Of a stretch of DNA of 10,045 nucleotides, positions 1 to 7,328 are shown piece by piece (positions within the stretch are counted from its first letter, which is position 1; every line of letters starts with the position of its first letter). A program made the position numbers and the translations under genes. This DNA is from Sphingopyxis sp. (GTDB lineage: Bacteria > Pseudomonadota > Alphaproteobacteria > Sphingomonadales > Sphingomonadaceae), in contig JAAUPH010000066.1 of assembly GCA_012035435.1 (NCBI GenBank), forward strand, positions 1-10,045. Reading direction: 5' to 3'. The notes under the pieces were generated by a model. It was not told the DNA's origin, did no database searches, and saw only the letters and a list, made by a program, of their open reading frames with translations.

Positions 1-360
1 GGCATCGATGCGGGGCGGGCGGACGACGCGCGGCCGCACCGGGACGACCTTCATGTGCGGAATGGGGACAGCGGCCGGGCTGCGGCGCGGTGTTCGACTG
101 GAGAGCAAAAGGGGCTGTTGCTGTCGCTGACGCTGGCGCATGCGGATGGTGTGGCGCGGCACCGCGGAGCTCGGCCTTTGCTGCTGCTTGACGAAGTAGC
201 GGCGCACCTTGATCCAGCACGCCGAGCGGCGCTTTATGCGCGACTGAGGGCCGGCGGAGGGCAATGCTGGATGACCGGCACCGAGGCCGCCCTGTTTGAT
301 GGCATTGCGGGACAGGTGACGCGATTTGCGTTAAAGCGCGATGGAATTCTGCGCGTTTAG
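1..360 (+). CDS. recF: DNA replication/repair protein RecF, C-terminal part (5' end outside window)
   Basis: RecF is a cytoplasmic SMC-like ATPase that binds gapped DNA and, with RecO and RecR, loads RecA during recombinational repair. Frame 1 is open from the first base to the TAG at 358-360, giving the last 119 residues. PHRDDL lies at residues 12-17, followed by the ABC signature STGEQK (residues 32-37) and a Walker B/D-loop segment [12 protein letters not shown] (residues 60-71). The tail WMTGTE is typical of alphaproteobacterial RecF. The first ATG/GTG-type codons inside the window are internal, since conserved sequence continues to the left edge. The N-terminal Walker A is outside the window. 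The stop codon overlaps the stop of the convergent arsC remnant. The family call is strong because three motifs occur in the correct order and spacing. Confidence 0.93.
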   Translation, partial: GIDAGRADDARPHRDDLHVRNGDSGRAAARCSTGEQKGLLLSLTLAHADGVARHRGARPLLLLDEVAAHLDPARRAALYARLRAGGGQCWMTGTEAALFDGIAGQVTRFALKRDGILRV

Positions 361-700
361 AGTATCTCGCGCACCACATCCTGCGGGCGGCAGAAGCGGG
401 TGCCTTTGTCGGTTTCGACGAAAGGGCGGTCCACATATGCGGGGTTGGCAACCATGGCGGCGATGATGGTGTCGTCATCGGCTCTGTCTAGGCCACGCTC
501 TTCGGCGTCGGTGCCGCGCAGGCGAAGGGCCTCGCGCTGGGTTATCCCGGCGTCGGCAAAAAGCCGGCGGAGCTTGGCCTCGGTATAAGGCGTCTTTAGA
601 TATTCGATGACGGTTAGCGCGACGCCGGCGTTTCGCAGAGAATATCCAGCGTTTTGCGGGACGTGCCGCAGGCGGGGTTGTGCCAGATTGTTGCTCGCAT
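357..700 (-). pseudogene. arsC: arsenate reductase (glutaredoxin-dependent ArsC family), frameshifted
   Basis: ArsC reduces arsenate to arsenite in the cytoplasm using glutaredoxin/glutathione. The minus strand starts at ATG 698-700 with MRATIWHNPACGTSRKTLDIL, holding the HNPxCGTSR active site (Cys11; Cys12 in plasmid R773 ArsC). This frame then reaches a stop. The remainder sits in another frame: RNAGVALTVIEYLKTP, then RPFVETDKGTRFCRP and an IL terminus, matching the R773 layout including the two C-terminal arginines. Aligned to R773 ArsC from memory, the join falls at 636-641 in a CTCT stretch. A 2-bp CT duplication restores 113 residues with no gap; one lost base would give 114. A normal length for the short family form is about 115. 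As read, the gene cannot make a full protein. Its stop (357-359) overlaps the recF stop. No arsR or arsenite pump is nearby, so this may be a stand-alone copy. Confidence 0.85.
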
Positions 701-757
701 GCGCGAAAAATAGCGCAAGGCGGAAGTCTGCGCAACCGGCCACCGCATTTTTGCTCC

Positions 758-796
758 TGCGAGTGATTCGCATCTTGTCATTGAGAATTATTCGCA
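758..796. promoter_or_regulatory. two tandem Fur-box-like palindromes
   Basis: TGCGAGTGATTCGCA (758-772) and TGAGAATTATTCGCA (782-796) each form a 7-1-7 inverted repeat with one mismatch. Their centres are 24 bp apart. They resemble the classical Fur-box core TGAGAATNATTCTCA. They lie between the divergent arsC remnant (start 700) and the siderophore receptor (start 850), about 53 bp upstream of the receptor ATG. This is where an iron-responsive repressor would block transcription. That Fur itself binds here is inferred from site shape and from the downstream gene. I could not place a convincing -35/-10 pair. Confidence 0.7.
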
Positions 797-849
797 TTAG
801 TGGAATCGCTGTCCGCCGGGGGGCGGGCTTAGAAAGCGATACTCTCCCG

Positions 850-2994
850 ATGAAAATTGTTGCTGTCGTTACCGCAGGCTTGCTTGCCGGTGTCTCTCTT
901 CCCGCGCTGGCCGTGGAGGCTGCGCTTGACGCGGGCGAATATGACGGGCGCGAGATCATCGTGACCGGCACGCTCGACGGCTATCGCACGATCGATACGA
1001 CCACGGGAACCAAGACCAACACGCCGATCATTGACGTGCCGCAGTCGATCACCATTGTGACGTCCGAGCAACTGGATGATCAGGCGATCCGGTCGATGAC
1101 CGATCTGGCGCGGCTGGTGCCGGGCGTATCGGCGGGGCAGGGCGAAGGGCACCGCGATCAGCTGACCTTTCGCGGAAATAACTCCACCGCTGACTTCTTC
1201 GTCGATGGTCTGCGCGATGACGTGCAATATTATCGCGGCTTTTATAATATCGAGCGCGTTGAAGTGCATAAGGGCCCCAATGCGATGGTGTCTGGCCGTG
1301 GCGGCGGTGGTGGGCTGATCAACCGCATAAGTAAGGGCGCACTGGTCGGCGAAAACCGGGTCGAGGCTACGGCATCGGTTGATACGTTCGGTGCCTGGTA
1401 TCTGGCCGCCGATGTGAATGCCCAGCTGGGCGCTGGCGCGGGTCTGCGCATCAATGCTTTCTACGAAGCGCTCGACAATCACCGCGATGCCTTTTCAGGC
1501 GAGCGCTATGCGGTCAATCCGGTGGTGGGCGCAGAGCTTAGCGATAGCGTCAAGGTTGAGCTGGGCTATGAACATGTCCGCGATGACCGCGTAGTCGATC
1601 GCGGCGTTCCGGGTGCCTTTGTCGGTACGCTGACGACGCCGACCGGGCCACCGACCGGGCTTCGCGACGCGTTTTTCGGGGTGCGCGGGACTAATGACAC
1701 GGATTTTGAGGCGCATGTGCTGCGCTTTCGCGGAGAGGCTGAGCTCAACGACCAACTGACGCTGACCGCGCAGGCGCTGTATGGCGATTATGACAAGGTC
1801 TATAGCAACGTTTATCCCGCGAGCGCCATTAACCGGTCGGGTGCAACGCCGACGCTGGCAATCGAGGCCTATTCCGATCCGACGCAGCGCGAAAGTTTCA
1901 TCGCCCAGTCCAATTTGGTATGGCGCGGCGCGACCGGACCGCTGGAGCATGTCTTGCTGTTCGGCGCGGAATTTACTACGCAGGATACATATAACGAGCG
2001 GATTAACGGTTTTTTCGGCGGCGGTGTGGCTGCGGCCAATCGCCGCGTCGATATACCGCTTAGCGCCAATCCCGTTATCCCGGCACCTGTTTTTGTCGCA
2101 GGGCCGACGGGCAATGGCAACCGCGCCGTGTCCAGCGACCTGTCGCAAGTCTCATTATATGTGCAGGATCAGATCAGCATCGGCGAGGCGGTCGAGCTGA
2201 TCGCGGGGCTGCGCTATGATCGGTTCGACCTCACCGCAGTCAACGAATTTACGCGCGCGACCTTTGCGCGGGTGGACGATCTTTGGTCGCCGCGCGTCGG
2301 GCTGGTGTTCAAGCCCGCGCCCAATGCTTCCGTTTATGTAAGCTATGCCAAAAGCTTTCTGCCCCAGTCAGGGGATCAGTTCGTCAATCTGGATCTCACC
2401 AGTGCTGCGCTCAAACCCGAAAGCTTCGACAATTACGAGTTGGGGGTGAAATGGGATGTGACACCCGGCCTGTCGCTTACGGCCGCCGCATTTCAGCTTG
2501 ATCGCGGCAACACGCGTGCCCCCGGCGCGGTGGCGGGGACGGTGGTGCTGACCGGCGAGCAGCGCAGCAAAGGATTTGAATTTGGCCTGACCGGTAAAGT
2601 GACGCCGATCTGGCAGGTCGCGGCGGGCTATAGCTATACCGACGCCGAAATTACCGCTACGACCAGTGCCGCACCCGTCGGCCGACGGGTGGGACAGGTG
2701 CCGCGGCATCAGCTCAACTGGTGGAACCGCATCGAAGTGAACGACATGCTGGGAGTCGGGTTGGGCGTGTTCCACCAGTCGAAGAGCTTTGCAACGATCA
2801 GCAACGTGGCGGTGATCCCGGCCTATACGCGCGTTGATGCGGCGCTGTTTGCCAAGCTTGGGGACCGGGTCGATGCGCAGATCAATGTGGAAAATCTGCT
2901 CGGCGAGCGCTATTTTCCCTTTGCGCATAACGATAATAATTTTTCGACCGGCGCGCCGCGAAATGCGCGGGTGACGGTGCGGGTGAAGTTTTAA
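850..2994 (+). CDS. TonB-dependent siderophore receptor (Fiu-like, probably catecholate)
   Basis: This is a 714-residue outer-membrane gated channel that imports ferric siderophores using energy from TonB-ExbB-ExbD. The start at 850 is chosen because it opens a signal peptide (MKIVAVVTAGLLAGVSLPALA, hydrophobic core about residues 3-20, cleavage after ALA). The frame is open further left, but that stretch overlaps the arsC remnant and the Fur boxes. A TonB box EIIVTG lies at residues 35-40. The plug domain covers about residues 57-165, with VPQSITIV, VPGVSAGQGEG, FRGN, FFVDGLRDD and VEVHKGPNAM. The rest is a 22-strand-type barrel ending INVENLLGERYFP and a terminal Phe. The GRGGGGGLIN segment and the overall plug resemble E. 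coli Fiu, but substrate cannot be read from sequence. The ribosome site is weak (AGAAAG at 831-836, 13 bases upstream). Two Fur-like boxes upstream suggest iron repression. No frameshift is seen across the gene. Confidence 0.93.
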   Translation: MKIVAVVTAGLLAGVSLPALAVEAALDAGEYDGREIIVTGTLDGYRTIDTTTGTKTNTPIIDVPQSITIVTSEQLDDQAIRSMTDLARLVPGVSAGQGEGHRDQLTFRGNNSTADFFVDGLRDDVQYYRGFYNIERVEVHKGPNAMVSGRGGGGGLINRISKGALVGENRVEATASVDTFGAWYLAADVNAQLGAGAGLRINAFYEALDNHRDAFSGERYAVNPVVGAELSDSVKVELGYEHVRDDRVVDRGVPGAFVGTLTTPTGPPTGLRDAFFGVRGTNDTDFEAHVLRFRGEAELNDQLTLTAQALYGDYDKVYSNVYPASAINRSGATPTLAIEAYSDPTQRESFIAQSNLVWRGATGPLEHVLLFGAEFTTQDTYNERINGFFGGGVAAANRRVDIPLSANPVIPAPVFVAGPTGNGNRAVSSDLSQVSLYVQDQISIGEAVELIAGLRYDRFDLTAVNEFTRATFARVDDLWSPRVGLVFKPAPNASVYVSYAKSFLPQSGDQFVNLDLTSAALKPESFDNYELGVKWDVTPGLSLTAAAFQLDRGNTRAPGAVAGTVVLTGEQRSKGFEFGLTGKVTPIWQVAAGYSYTDAEITATTSAAPVGRRVGQVPRHQLNWWNRIEVNDMLGVGLGVFHQSKSFATISNVAVIPAYTRVDAALFAKLGDRVDAQINVENLLGERYFPFAHNDNNFSTGAPRNARVTVRVKF

Positions 2995-3037
2995 CTGCTC
3001 CACTCACGGCACAAATCGCACCGCTGCCCGCAGTTAA
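2991..3037. repeat. 8-bp inverted repeat after the receptor stop
   Basis: TTAACTGC (2991-2998, containing the receptor stop) is perfectly complementary to GCAGTTAA (3030-3037), with 31 bases between the arms. It could form a long-loop hairpin at the receptor mRNA end. There is no T-run after it, so a factor-independent terminator is not supported. The rest of the 2995-3117 gap shows nothing I recognise apart from the ribosome site of the next gene. Confidence 0.35.
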
Positions 3038-3117
3038 GACTGTGGCAAGTTGAGTTTGGTAAAGTTTCTCGGCTTTGTGATTGCTGGGGTCGCCGGACAT
3101 GGGCGACGCGGAGGGTC

Positions 3118-3830
3118 ATGGTCGGAAATTTGCCTGTTGGTCGTCGGTCGTTGCTGAGTGGTCTCGCCGCATTGGGCGCGGCTGCAACAACGCCGCTACG
3201 TGCGGAAATTTTCAATCCCTTTGCGGCGCCGGTCAGCAAGCCCTTTGATCCGCTGAGCATCGCGCGCGAACAATTGGTGCGGCACGCGGGCCGAATCGCG
3301 CTGACCGACCGGGTCGGCGTCGCAGATTTGGTCAACCCTCGCGCGCGCCGCGCTTTGCGCTGGTCCATATGCTGTCGGGCAAAGTCGAATATTTCCCCGT
3401 GACCCATGGCCGCGGGTCCGACCCCGAGCATGACGGCTGGCTCAAGAATTTTTCCAATCGCGTCGGCTCGCTGGCGACCTCGCGCGGAGCCTATAGCACG
3501 GGCGATTATTATTGGGGCCAGCATGGGTCATCGATGCGGCTGAACGGGCTAGAACCCGACAATAGCAATGCCGATGTCCGCGCGATCGTGGTGCATGGTG
3601 CCTGGTATGCTGAACCGACACTGATCAGCGAGCAGGGCAAGCTAGGGCGCAGCGAGGGCTGCTTCGTGTTCGGGGGCGATTTGCTGCCAGAAATTCTCTA
3701 CAAGCTCGGGCCGGGGCGGTTGATTGTCGCCGACCGGTTTAGCGCGCTCCCCCAAATCGCACCGCCGCCACTGTCGCCGTTCGACAATGGCAATGTGGTG
3801 ATGGCTGTGAGCGGTAACCCGCTGCCGTAA
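3118..3830 (+). pseudogene. murein L,D-transpeptidase catalytic-domain family protein (YkuD_2 type), frameshifted
   Basis: L,D-transpeptidases make 3-3 peptidoglycan cross-links or attach proteins to murein, using a catalytic cysteine in the periplasm. The first frame (from ATG 3118) gives a Tat-like signal, GRRSLLSGLAALG at residues 8-20, then LSIAREQLVRHAGRIALTDR and VGVAD. The frame then becomes nonsense. The second frame, from about 3330 to the TAA at 3830, carries GQPSRAPRFALVHMLSG, VTHGRGSDP, HGSSMRLNGL, VVHGAWYAEP and the active-site block GRSEGCFVFG. Restoring one T in the TTT at 3327-3329 joins VGVADF to GQPSRAPRF, which fits the family pattern without gaps and gives 237 residues. 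A GGAGGG at 3110-3115 is the only Shine-Dalgarno-like sequence, but it is only 2 bases from the ATG, so the exact start is uncertain. The catalytic Cys remains, but no single frame encodes export signal plus catalytic domain. Confidence 0.82.
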
Positions 3831-3842
3831 GGTTCGATGGTG

Positions 3843-3922
3843 TCCCTCCGCGAAGGCGGGGATCGATCACCTGTGGACTATGCCTCGCACCCGGGTGATG
3901 GACCTCCGCCTTCGCTGGGGAA
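3843..3922. repeat. inverted pair of REP-like palindromic units between convergent genes
   Basis: GCGAAGGCGG at 3850-3859 and its exact reverse complement CCGCCTTCGC at 3906-3915 are the cores of two longer, imperfect units, roughly 3843-3864 and 3901-3922. Each resembles the widespread TCCCCGCGAAGGCGGGGA-type palindrome. The pair is inverted about a 46-base centre, as in bacterial REP doublets (BIME). It fills the gap between two converging L,D-transpeptidase genes and could shield or terminate both transcripts. Mobility by a RAYT transposase is family knowledge only; none is in the window. Confidence 0.65.
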
Positions 3923-3940
3923 CAAAAAACTTCAGATTTC

Positions 3941-5284
3941 CTACCGCCCTACCGTTGGCACTACGATGCTCGGCACAGCCGGCTTTGAACTGGCCAGCAT
4001 CGTTGCCGCAGGCCGCCCGGGCTGGGCAAAGCTGGCGACAACCGGTGCGTCGCGGCCATAGAGATCCTTGAACGTCGCCAGCTTGCCATCGGCCTTGGGC
4101 GCGGCGGTCCAATAGGCGACATAGACGGGGAATGGTCTGTCGAATTCAAAGCGCGTGGTTTCACCGCTGGCATAAGCCTCGCCAAAGGCTTCAGGCGTCT
4201 GGCCGCCGAACATCACCGCCATCAGCCCTGAAAAGTGCAGCGCGCGCTCTGTGCGAACGCAGCCATGGGAAAACGCCCGTTCGGCCGCGGCAAAGGCGGC
4301 TTTTGACGGGGTGTCATGCAGGTAGATCGCATGATCATTGAGCATTTCCAGCTTCATCATGCCCAGCGCGTTGCCGGGGCCGGGCGACTGGACCACTGAC
4401 AAGCTTTTGCCCTTGCCCGTCCAAGTATAGCCCTGCGCCCGCGCAACCGCCGGGCGTGACGCTATGGTCGCGCCGATGCCTTCGTTGATGATGCTGCGGG
4501 GCAGCGTCCAGGTCGGGTTGATGATGATGCCGGTGGCCATCGGGTTAAGCTGCGGCGTGGCCGTCGTCACCTTGCCCACCACCGCCTTGTGCGTGGCGAT
4601 GGTTTTCCCGGTGTGGACAACACGGGTCATATATTCGGGCACGTTGGTCACGACATATTTTTCGCCGAGCACGCGCGGCATCCAGCGCCAGCGTTCCATA
4701 TTCACGCGAATACGGTCGGCCGCCTTGTCCTTGGTTGTGGCCAGAGCCGCCTTGAGCAGCGCAAGTCCGGGTGTTCGGGGTTGAGGCCAGCCAGCGCGCC
4801 GCCAACATTATTGCCCGACAGCGCGGCGACGAGCAGCTCGACCAGCGGTGTGGTGTCGGCATCATGATCGTCCATGAACCATTGTTTGCGCGCGGCGTTC
4901 GGCGTGCGCCCGTCGCGCAGATGGGTCGCGAGAAGCAGAAAAGTCTCGTTCGCGAGCTGATTGAGCGCCGGGCCTTTGCCCTGCGCGATGGCCGCAGTCA
5001 GCTTTCCGGAGCATAGTCGGCTGGGAACAACCCCTCTGCGGCCACCGCGTTGATCGCGGCGAGCAGCGCGCGGGCGTTGTTCTCTGTCCAATCGGGAATG
5101 GCGATGGCCTCTACCGGGGCGACCTCGGGAGCCTTGTCCTCGACCACATCGGGCACGATAATCCGGGTGCCTTCGGGATCGACATCCTTGCCTTCGGCTT
5201 TGATTGGGCATGAAGGGCGGGCGCCAGCAGCAGCGTTGTTGCCGTCAGCAGGAGCGTGCGATTGAAGGGGAAGAGTTTGCGCAT
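3941..5284 (-). pseudogene. YcbB-like L,D-transpeptidase (YkuD domain), three frameshifts
   Basis: This is a second exported murein L,D-transpeptidase. The start is ATG at 5282-5284, opening a signal peptide (MRKLFPFNRTLLLTATTLLL, then APALHAQ). Three shifts follow. Near 5204-5205 the frame changes to IKAEGKDVDPEGTRIIVPD. At 5003-5005 (YAPE to KLTAAIAQGKGP) it changes again. At 4763-4764 (LNPEHPD to ALLKAALA) it changes a third time. Each is mended by adding one base to an A/T run, giving 448 residues. The helical scaffold is about residues 60-190. The YkuD catalytic domain follows, with MERWRWMPR, IYLHDTPSK and the active site FSHGCVR. The last 254 codons are intact. The three single losses sum to 3, so start and end share a frame although the middle does not. 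It lies 95 bases after accC on the same strand. Either it is a decaying gene or the sequence contains errors; the family assignment is secure. Confidence 0.85.
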
Positions 5285-5355
5285 GCGCGACTACTTAACG
5301 CAAGCGGCGCGCTTGGCAAAGGGCGTTTGAACGAGGGGGTTGCGCCAGATGCGAT

Positions 5356-5376
5356 GAGCGGAGCGACAGCCCGCTC
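5356..5376 (-). terminator. possible weak hairpin just downstream of accC
   Basis: GAGCGG (5356-5361) pairs perfectly with CCGCTC (5371-5376) around a 9-base loop, immediately after the accC stop on the minus strand. No T-run follows it. It may slow transcription between accC and the L,D-transpeptidase gene. Otherwise the 95-base gap 5285-5379 shows no feature I can name. Confidence 0.25.
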
Positions 5377-5379
5377 GGT

Positions 5380-6738
5380 TCATCCTTCCGCTGCATCTTG
5401 GCTCGCCAGCCACTCCTCCAGCCATTTGATGGTATAGTCGCCGCTGATGACGTCGGGGTTTTGCAACAGCGCCTGATGCAGCGGGATGTTGGTCTTGACG
5501 CCGCTCACCACCATCTCCTCCAGCGCGCGGCGCATCCGCATCATACAGCTTTCGCGGGTGCGGCCATAGACGATCAGCTTTGCGATCATGCTGTCATAAT
5601 AGGGTGGGATCGAATAGCCGGCGTACAGCCCGCTATCGACGCGGACATGCATGCCACCCGCGGGGTGATATTGGGTGACTTTGCCGGGTGAGGGCATGAA
5701 GCTGCGCGGGTCTTCGGCATTGATGCGGCATTCCATGCTGTGGCCGCGAAACTCAAGCTGATCCTGCGTCACCGACAGGCTTGCGCCGCCCGCGATGCGA
5801 ATCTGTTCGCGGACCAGATCGAAACCGGTGATCATCTCGGTGACGGGATGCTCAACCTGAATTCGTGTGTTCATCTCAATGAAATAAAATTCGCCATCTT
5901 CCCACAGAAACTCAATCGTGCCTGCGCCGCGATAGCCCATTTTGGCCATGGCATCGGCGACGATCGCGCCCATGCGCGCGCGCTCGTCGGCAGAGATGAC
6001 GGGGGAGGGAGCTTCCTCCAGCACCTTCTGGTGGCGGCGCTGAAGCGAACAGTCACGCTCGCCCAGATGGATGGCTCTGCCATTGCCGTCGCCAAACACC
6101 TGAAATTCAATATGGCGCGGATTGCCGAGATATTTTTCCATATACACGGTCGGATCGCCGAATGCGGCCGCCGCTTCGGAAGATGCCTGACCCATCAGGC
6201 TTTCGAGGCTGGCCTCGTCGGGCACCACCTTCATCCCGCGTCCTCCGCCGCCCGATGCTGCTTTGATCAGCACGGGATAGCCCGCTTGATCGGCCAGCGC
6301 CCGGCATTCGGGGCCATAGGTGACCGCGCCCGGCGATCCGGGGACCACCGGCATCCCGAGCGCCACGGCGGTGCGCTTGGCCTCTACCTTGTCGCCCATG
6401 GTGCGGATATGTTCGGGCTTGGGCCCGACAAAGACCATGTCGTGCGCTTCGATAATCTCAGCAAAGCGGGCGTTTTCGGACAAGAAGCCATAGCCGGGAT
6501 GAACCGCGTCGGCGCCGGTGATTTCGGCTGCGGAGATAATCGCGGGAATATTGAGATAGCTGTCCTTCGCCGCTGGCGGGCCGATACACACCGCTTGATC
6601 GGCCAGGCGCACATGCATCGCGTCGGCATCGGCGGTCGAATGAACGGCGACCGTCTTGATGCCCATTTCATGCGCGGCGCGATGAATGCGCAGCGCAATC
6701 TCGCCGCGGTTGGCGATCAGCAATTTCTCAATGGTCAT
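5380..6738 (-). CDS. accC: acetyl-CoA carboxylase biotin carboxylase subunit
   Basis: AccC carboxylates the biotin on AccB using ATP and bicarbonate, the first half-reaction of acetyl-CoA carboxylase in fatty-acid synthesis. The protein has 452 residues (E. coli AccC has 449). It opens with IEKLLIANRGEIALRI. The ATP-grasp domain carries Lys159 in LIKA and the glycine loop GGGGRGM (163-169). RDCSLQRRHQKV holds Lys238. The signature EMNTRIQVEHPVTE holds Glu288, Arg292 and Glu296. Arg338 lies in ECRINAED. These positions coincide with the E. coli numbering as I remember it, so no internal indel is present. The C-terminal biotin-carboxylase domain YDSMIAKLIVYG is complete. It follows accB by 53 bases on the same strand, and that gap holds a REP-like repeat. 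Co-transcription with accB is likely. The gene is expected to be essential, and its frame is intact. Confidence 0.97.
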   Translation of the reverse strand: MTIEKLLIANRGEIALRIHRAAHEMGIKTVAVHSTADADAMHVRLADQAVCIGPPAAKDSYLNIPAIISAAEITGADAVHPGYGFLSENARFAEIIEAHDMVFVGPKPEHIRTMGDKVEAKRTAVALGMPVVPGSPGAVTYGPECRALADQAGYPVLIKAASGGGGRGMKVVPDEASLESLMGQASSEAAAAFGDPTVYMEKYLGNPRHIEFQVFGDGNGRAIHLGERDCSLQRRHQKVLEEAPSPVISADERARMGAIVADAMAKMGYRGAGTIEFLWEDGEFYFIEMNTRIQVEHPVTEMITGFDLVREQIRIAGGASLSVTQDQLEFRGHSMECRINAEDPRSFMPSPGKVTQYHPAGGMHVRVDSGLYAGYSIPPYYDSMIAKLIVYGRTRESCMMRMRRALEEMVVSGVKTNIPLHQALLQNPDVISGDYTIKWLEEWLASQDAAEG

Positions 6739-6762
6739 GCGCGCGCGCTCCGCAAACCGACT

Positions 6763-6782
6763 GTCCTGAGCTTGTCGAAGGA
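6763..6782. repeat. REP-like repeat, copy 1 (accB-accC gap)
   Basis: GTCCTGAGCTTGTCGAAGGA is an imperfect palindrome with TCCT/AGGA ends. Its first 17 bases (6763-6779) occur again, exactly and in reverse orientation, at 9560-9576. I recall this core as a common dispersed intergenic repeat of sphingomonads. It occupies most of the 53-base gap between accB and accC, so it would be transcribed within their mRNA. Confidence 0.7.
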
Positions 6783-6791
6783 TGGTCCATG

Positions 6792-7259
6792 TCAGGCGAT
6801 CGTAAAGAGCGGCTGGTCAAACTCGACCGGCTGGCTGTTTTCGACATGCACGGCCTTCAGCGTGCCGCCGGTGGGCGCAGTGATCGGGTTCATGACCTTC
6901 ATCGCCTCGATGATCAAAATCGTGTCGCCCGCCGCAACGTTGCTGCCAATCGCCGCAAACGCGGCAGCGCCGGGTTCGGGCGAGAGATATACTGTGCCAA
7001 CCATCGGCGACTTGGTAGCTGCAGCAAAGTTGTCAGCAGCAGGAGCGGCAGGCGCCGGAGCGGTCGGGACTGCGGCAGGCGCAGGTGCGGCGGCCATTGC
7101 GACCGGCGCGGCTACGGCGGTCATGGTGCGCGCGACGCGGATCTTCCATGTCCCATCCTCGACTTCGATTTCGCTCAGCCCGGTCGCATCGAGCATTTCG
7201 GCCAGTTCGCGGATGTAGCCGGGATCGATATTGATGCCGTGCTTTTCATGGTCGCCCAT
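6792..7259 (-). CDS. accB: acetyl-CoA carboxylase biotin carboxyl carrier protein
   Basis: AccB carries the biotin that shuttles the carboxyl group from AccC to the AccA/AccD carboxyltransferase. The protein has 155 residues, normal for the family. The N-terminal part (residues 10-45, IRELAEMLDATGLSEIEVED then WKIRVAR) is the typical region thought to contact AccC. A flexible Ala/Pro linker covers about residues 47-75. The biotinyl domain follows, beginning SPMVGTVYLSPEPG. Lys121 in EAMKVMN is the biotinylation site, and the domain ends QPLFTIA. The usual EAMKM reads EAMKVM here, as in many bacterial AccB proteins. It sits between aroQ and accC on the same strand, a common alphaproteobacterial order. 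The start follows GGGAATATCAG, a weak ribosome site. Confidence 0.96.
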   Translation of the reverse strand: MGDHEKHGINIDPGYIRELAEMLDATGLSEIEVEDGTWKIRVARTMTAVAAPVAMAAAPAPAAVPTAPAPAAPAADNFAAATKSPMVGTVYLSPEPGAAAFAAIGSNVAAGDTILIIEAMKVMNPITAPTGGTLKAVHVENSQPVEFDQPLFTIA

Positions 7260-7328
7260 CTGATATTCCCATATTTGTGGGTCGCAGGCCTCGCCCGCGA
7301 CGCGCCCCGTTTTTCTCAGTCCTCTTTG

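Noticed and set aside
621..630. First placement of the arsC frameshift at a shortened G run
   Set aside because: It would give CETPGVAL; placing the shift at 636-641 gives RNAGVAL, which fits the R773 ArsC segment better and without a gap.
607..849. N-terminal extension of the siderophore receptor by 81 codons
   Set aside because: It overlaps the arsC remnant and both Fur-like boxes, and the signal peptide begins at 850.
2368..3003. Minus-strand open frame of 211 codons, with others across 829-2148
   Set aside because: These are antisense shadows of the receptor gene, with arginine/histidine-rich composition and no recognisable domain.
4702..5211. A 169-residue minus-strand protein starting MPNQSRRQG
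   Set aside because: Only its middle (KLTAAIAQGKGP to LNPEHPD) is real coding sequence; both ends are out-of-frame parts of the frameshifted L,D-transpeptidase.
5740..7218. Long 492-codon plus-strand open frame
   Set aside because: It lies antisense to accC and accB, which are fully supported; no motif is seen, and long shadow frames are common at this GC content.
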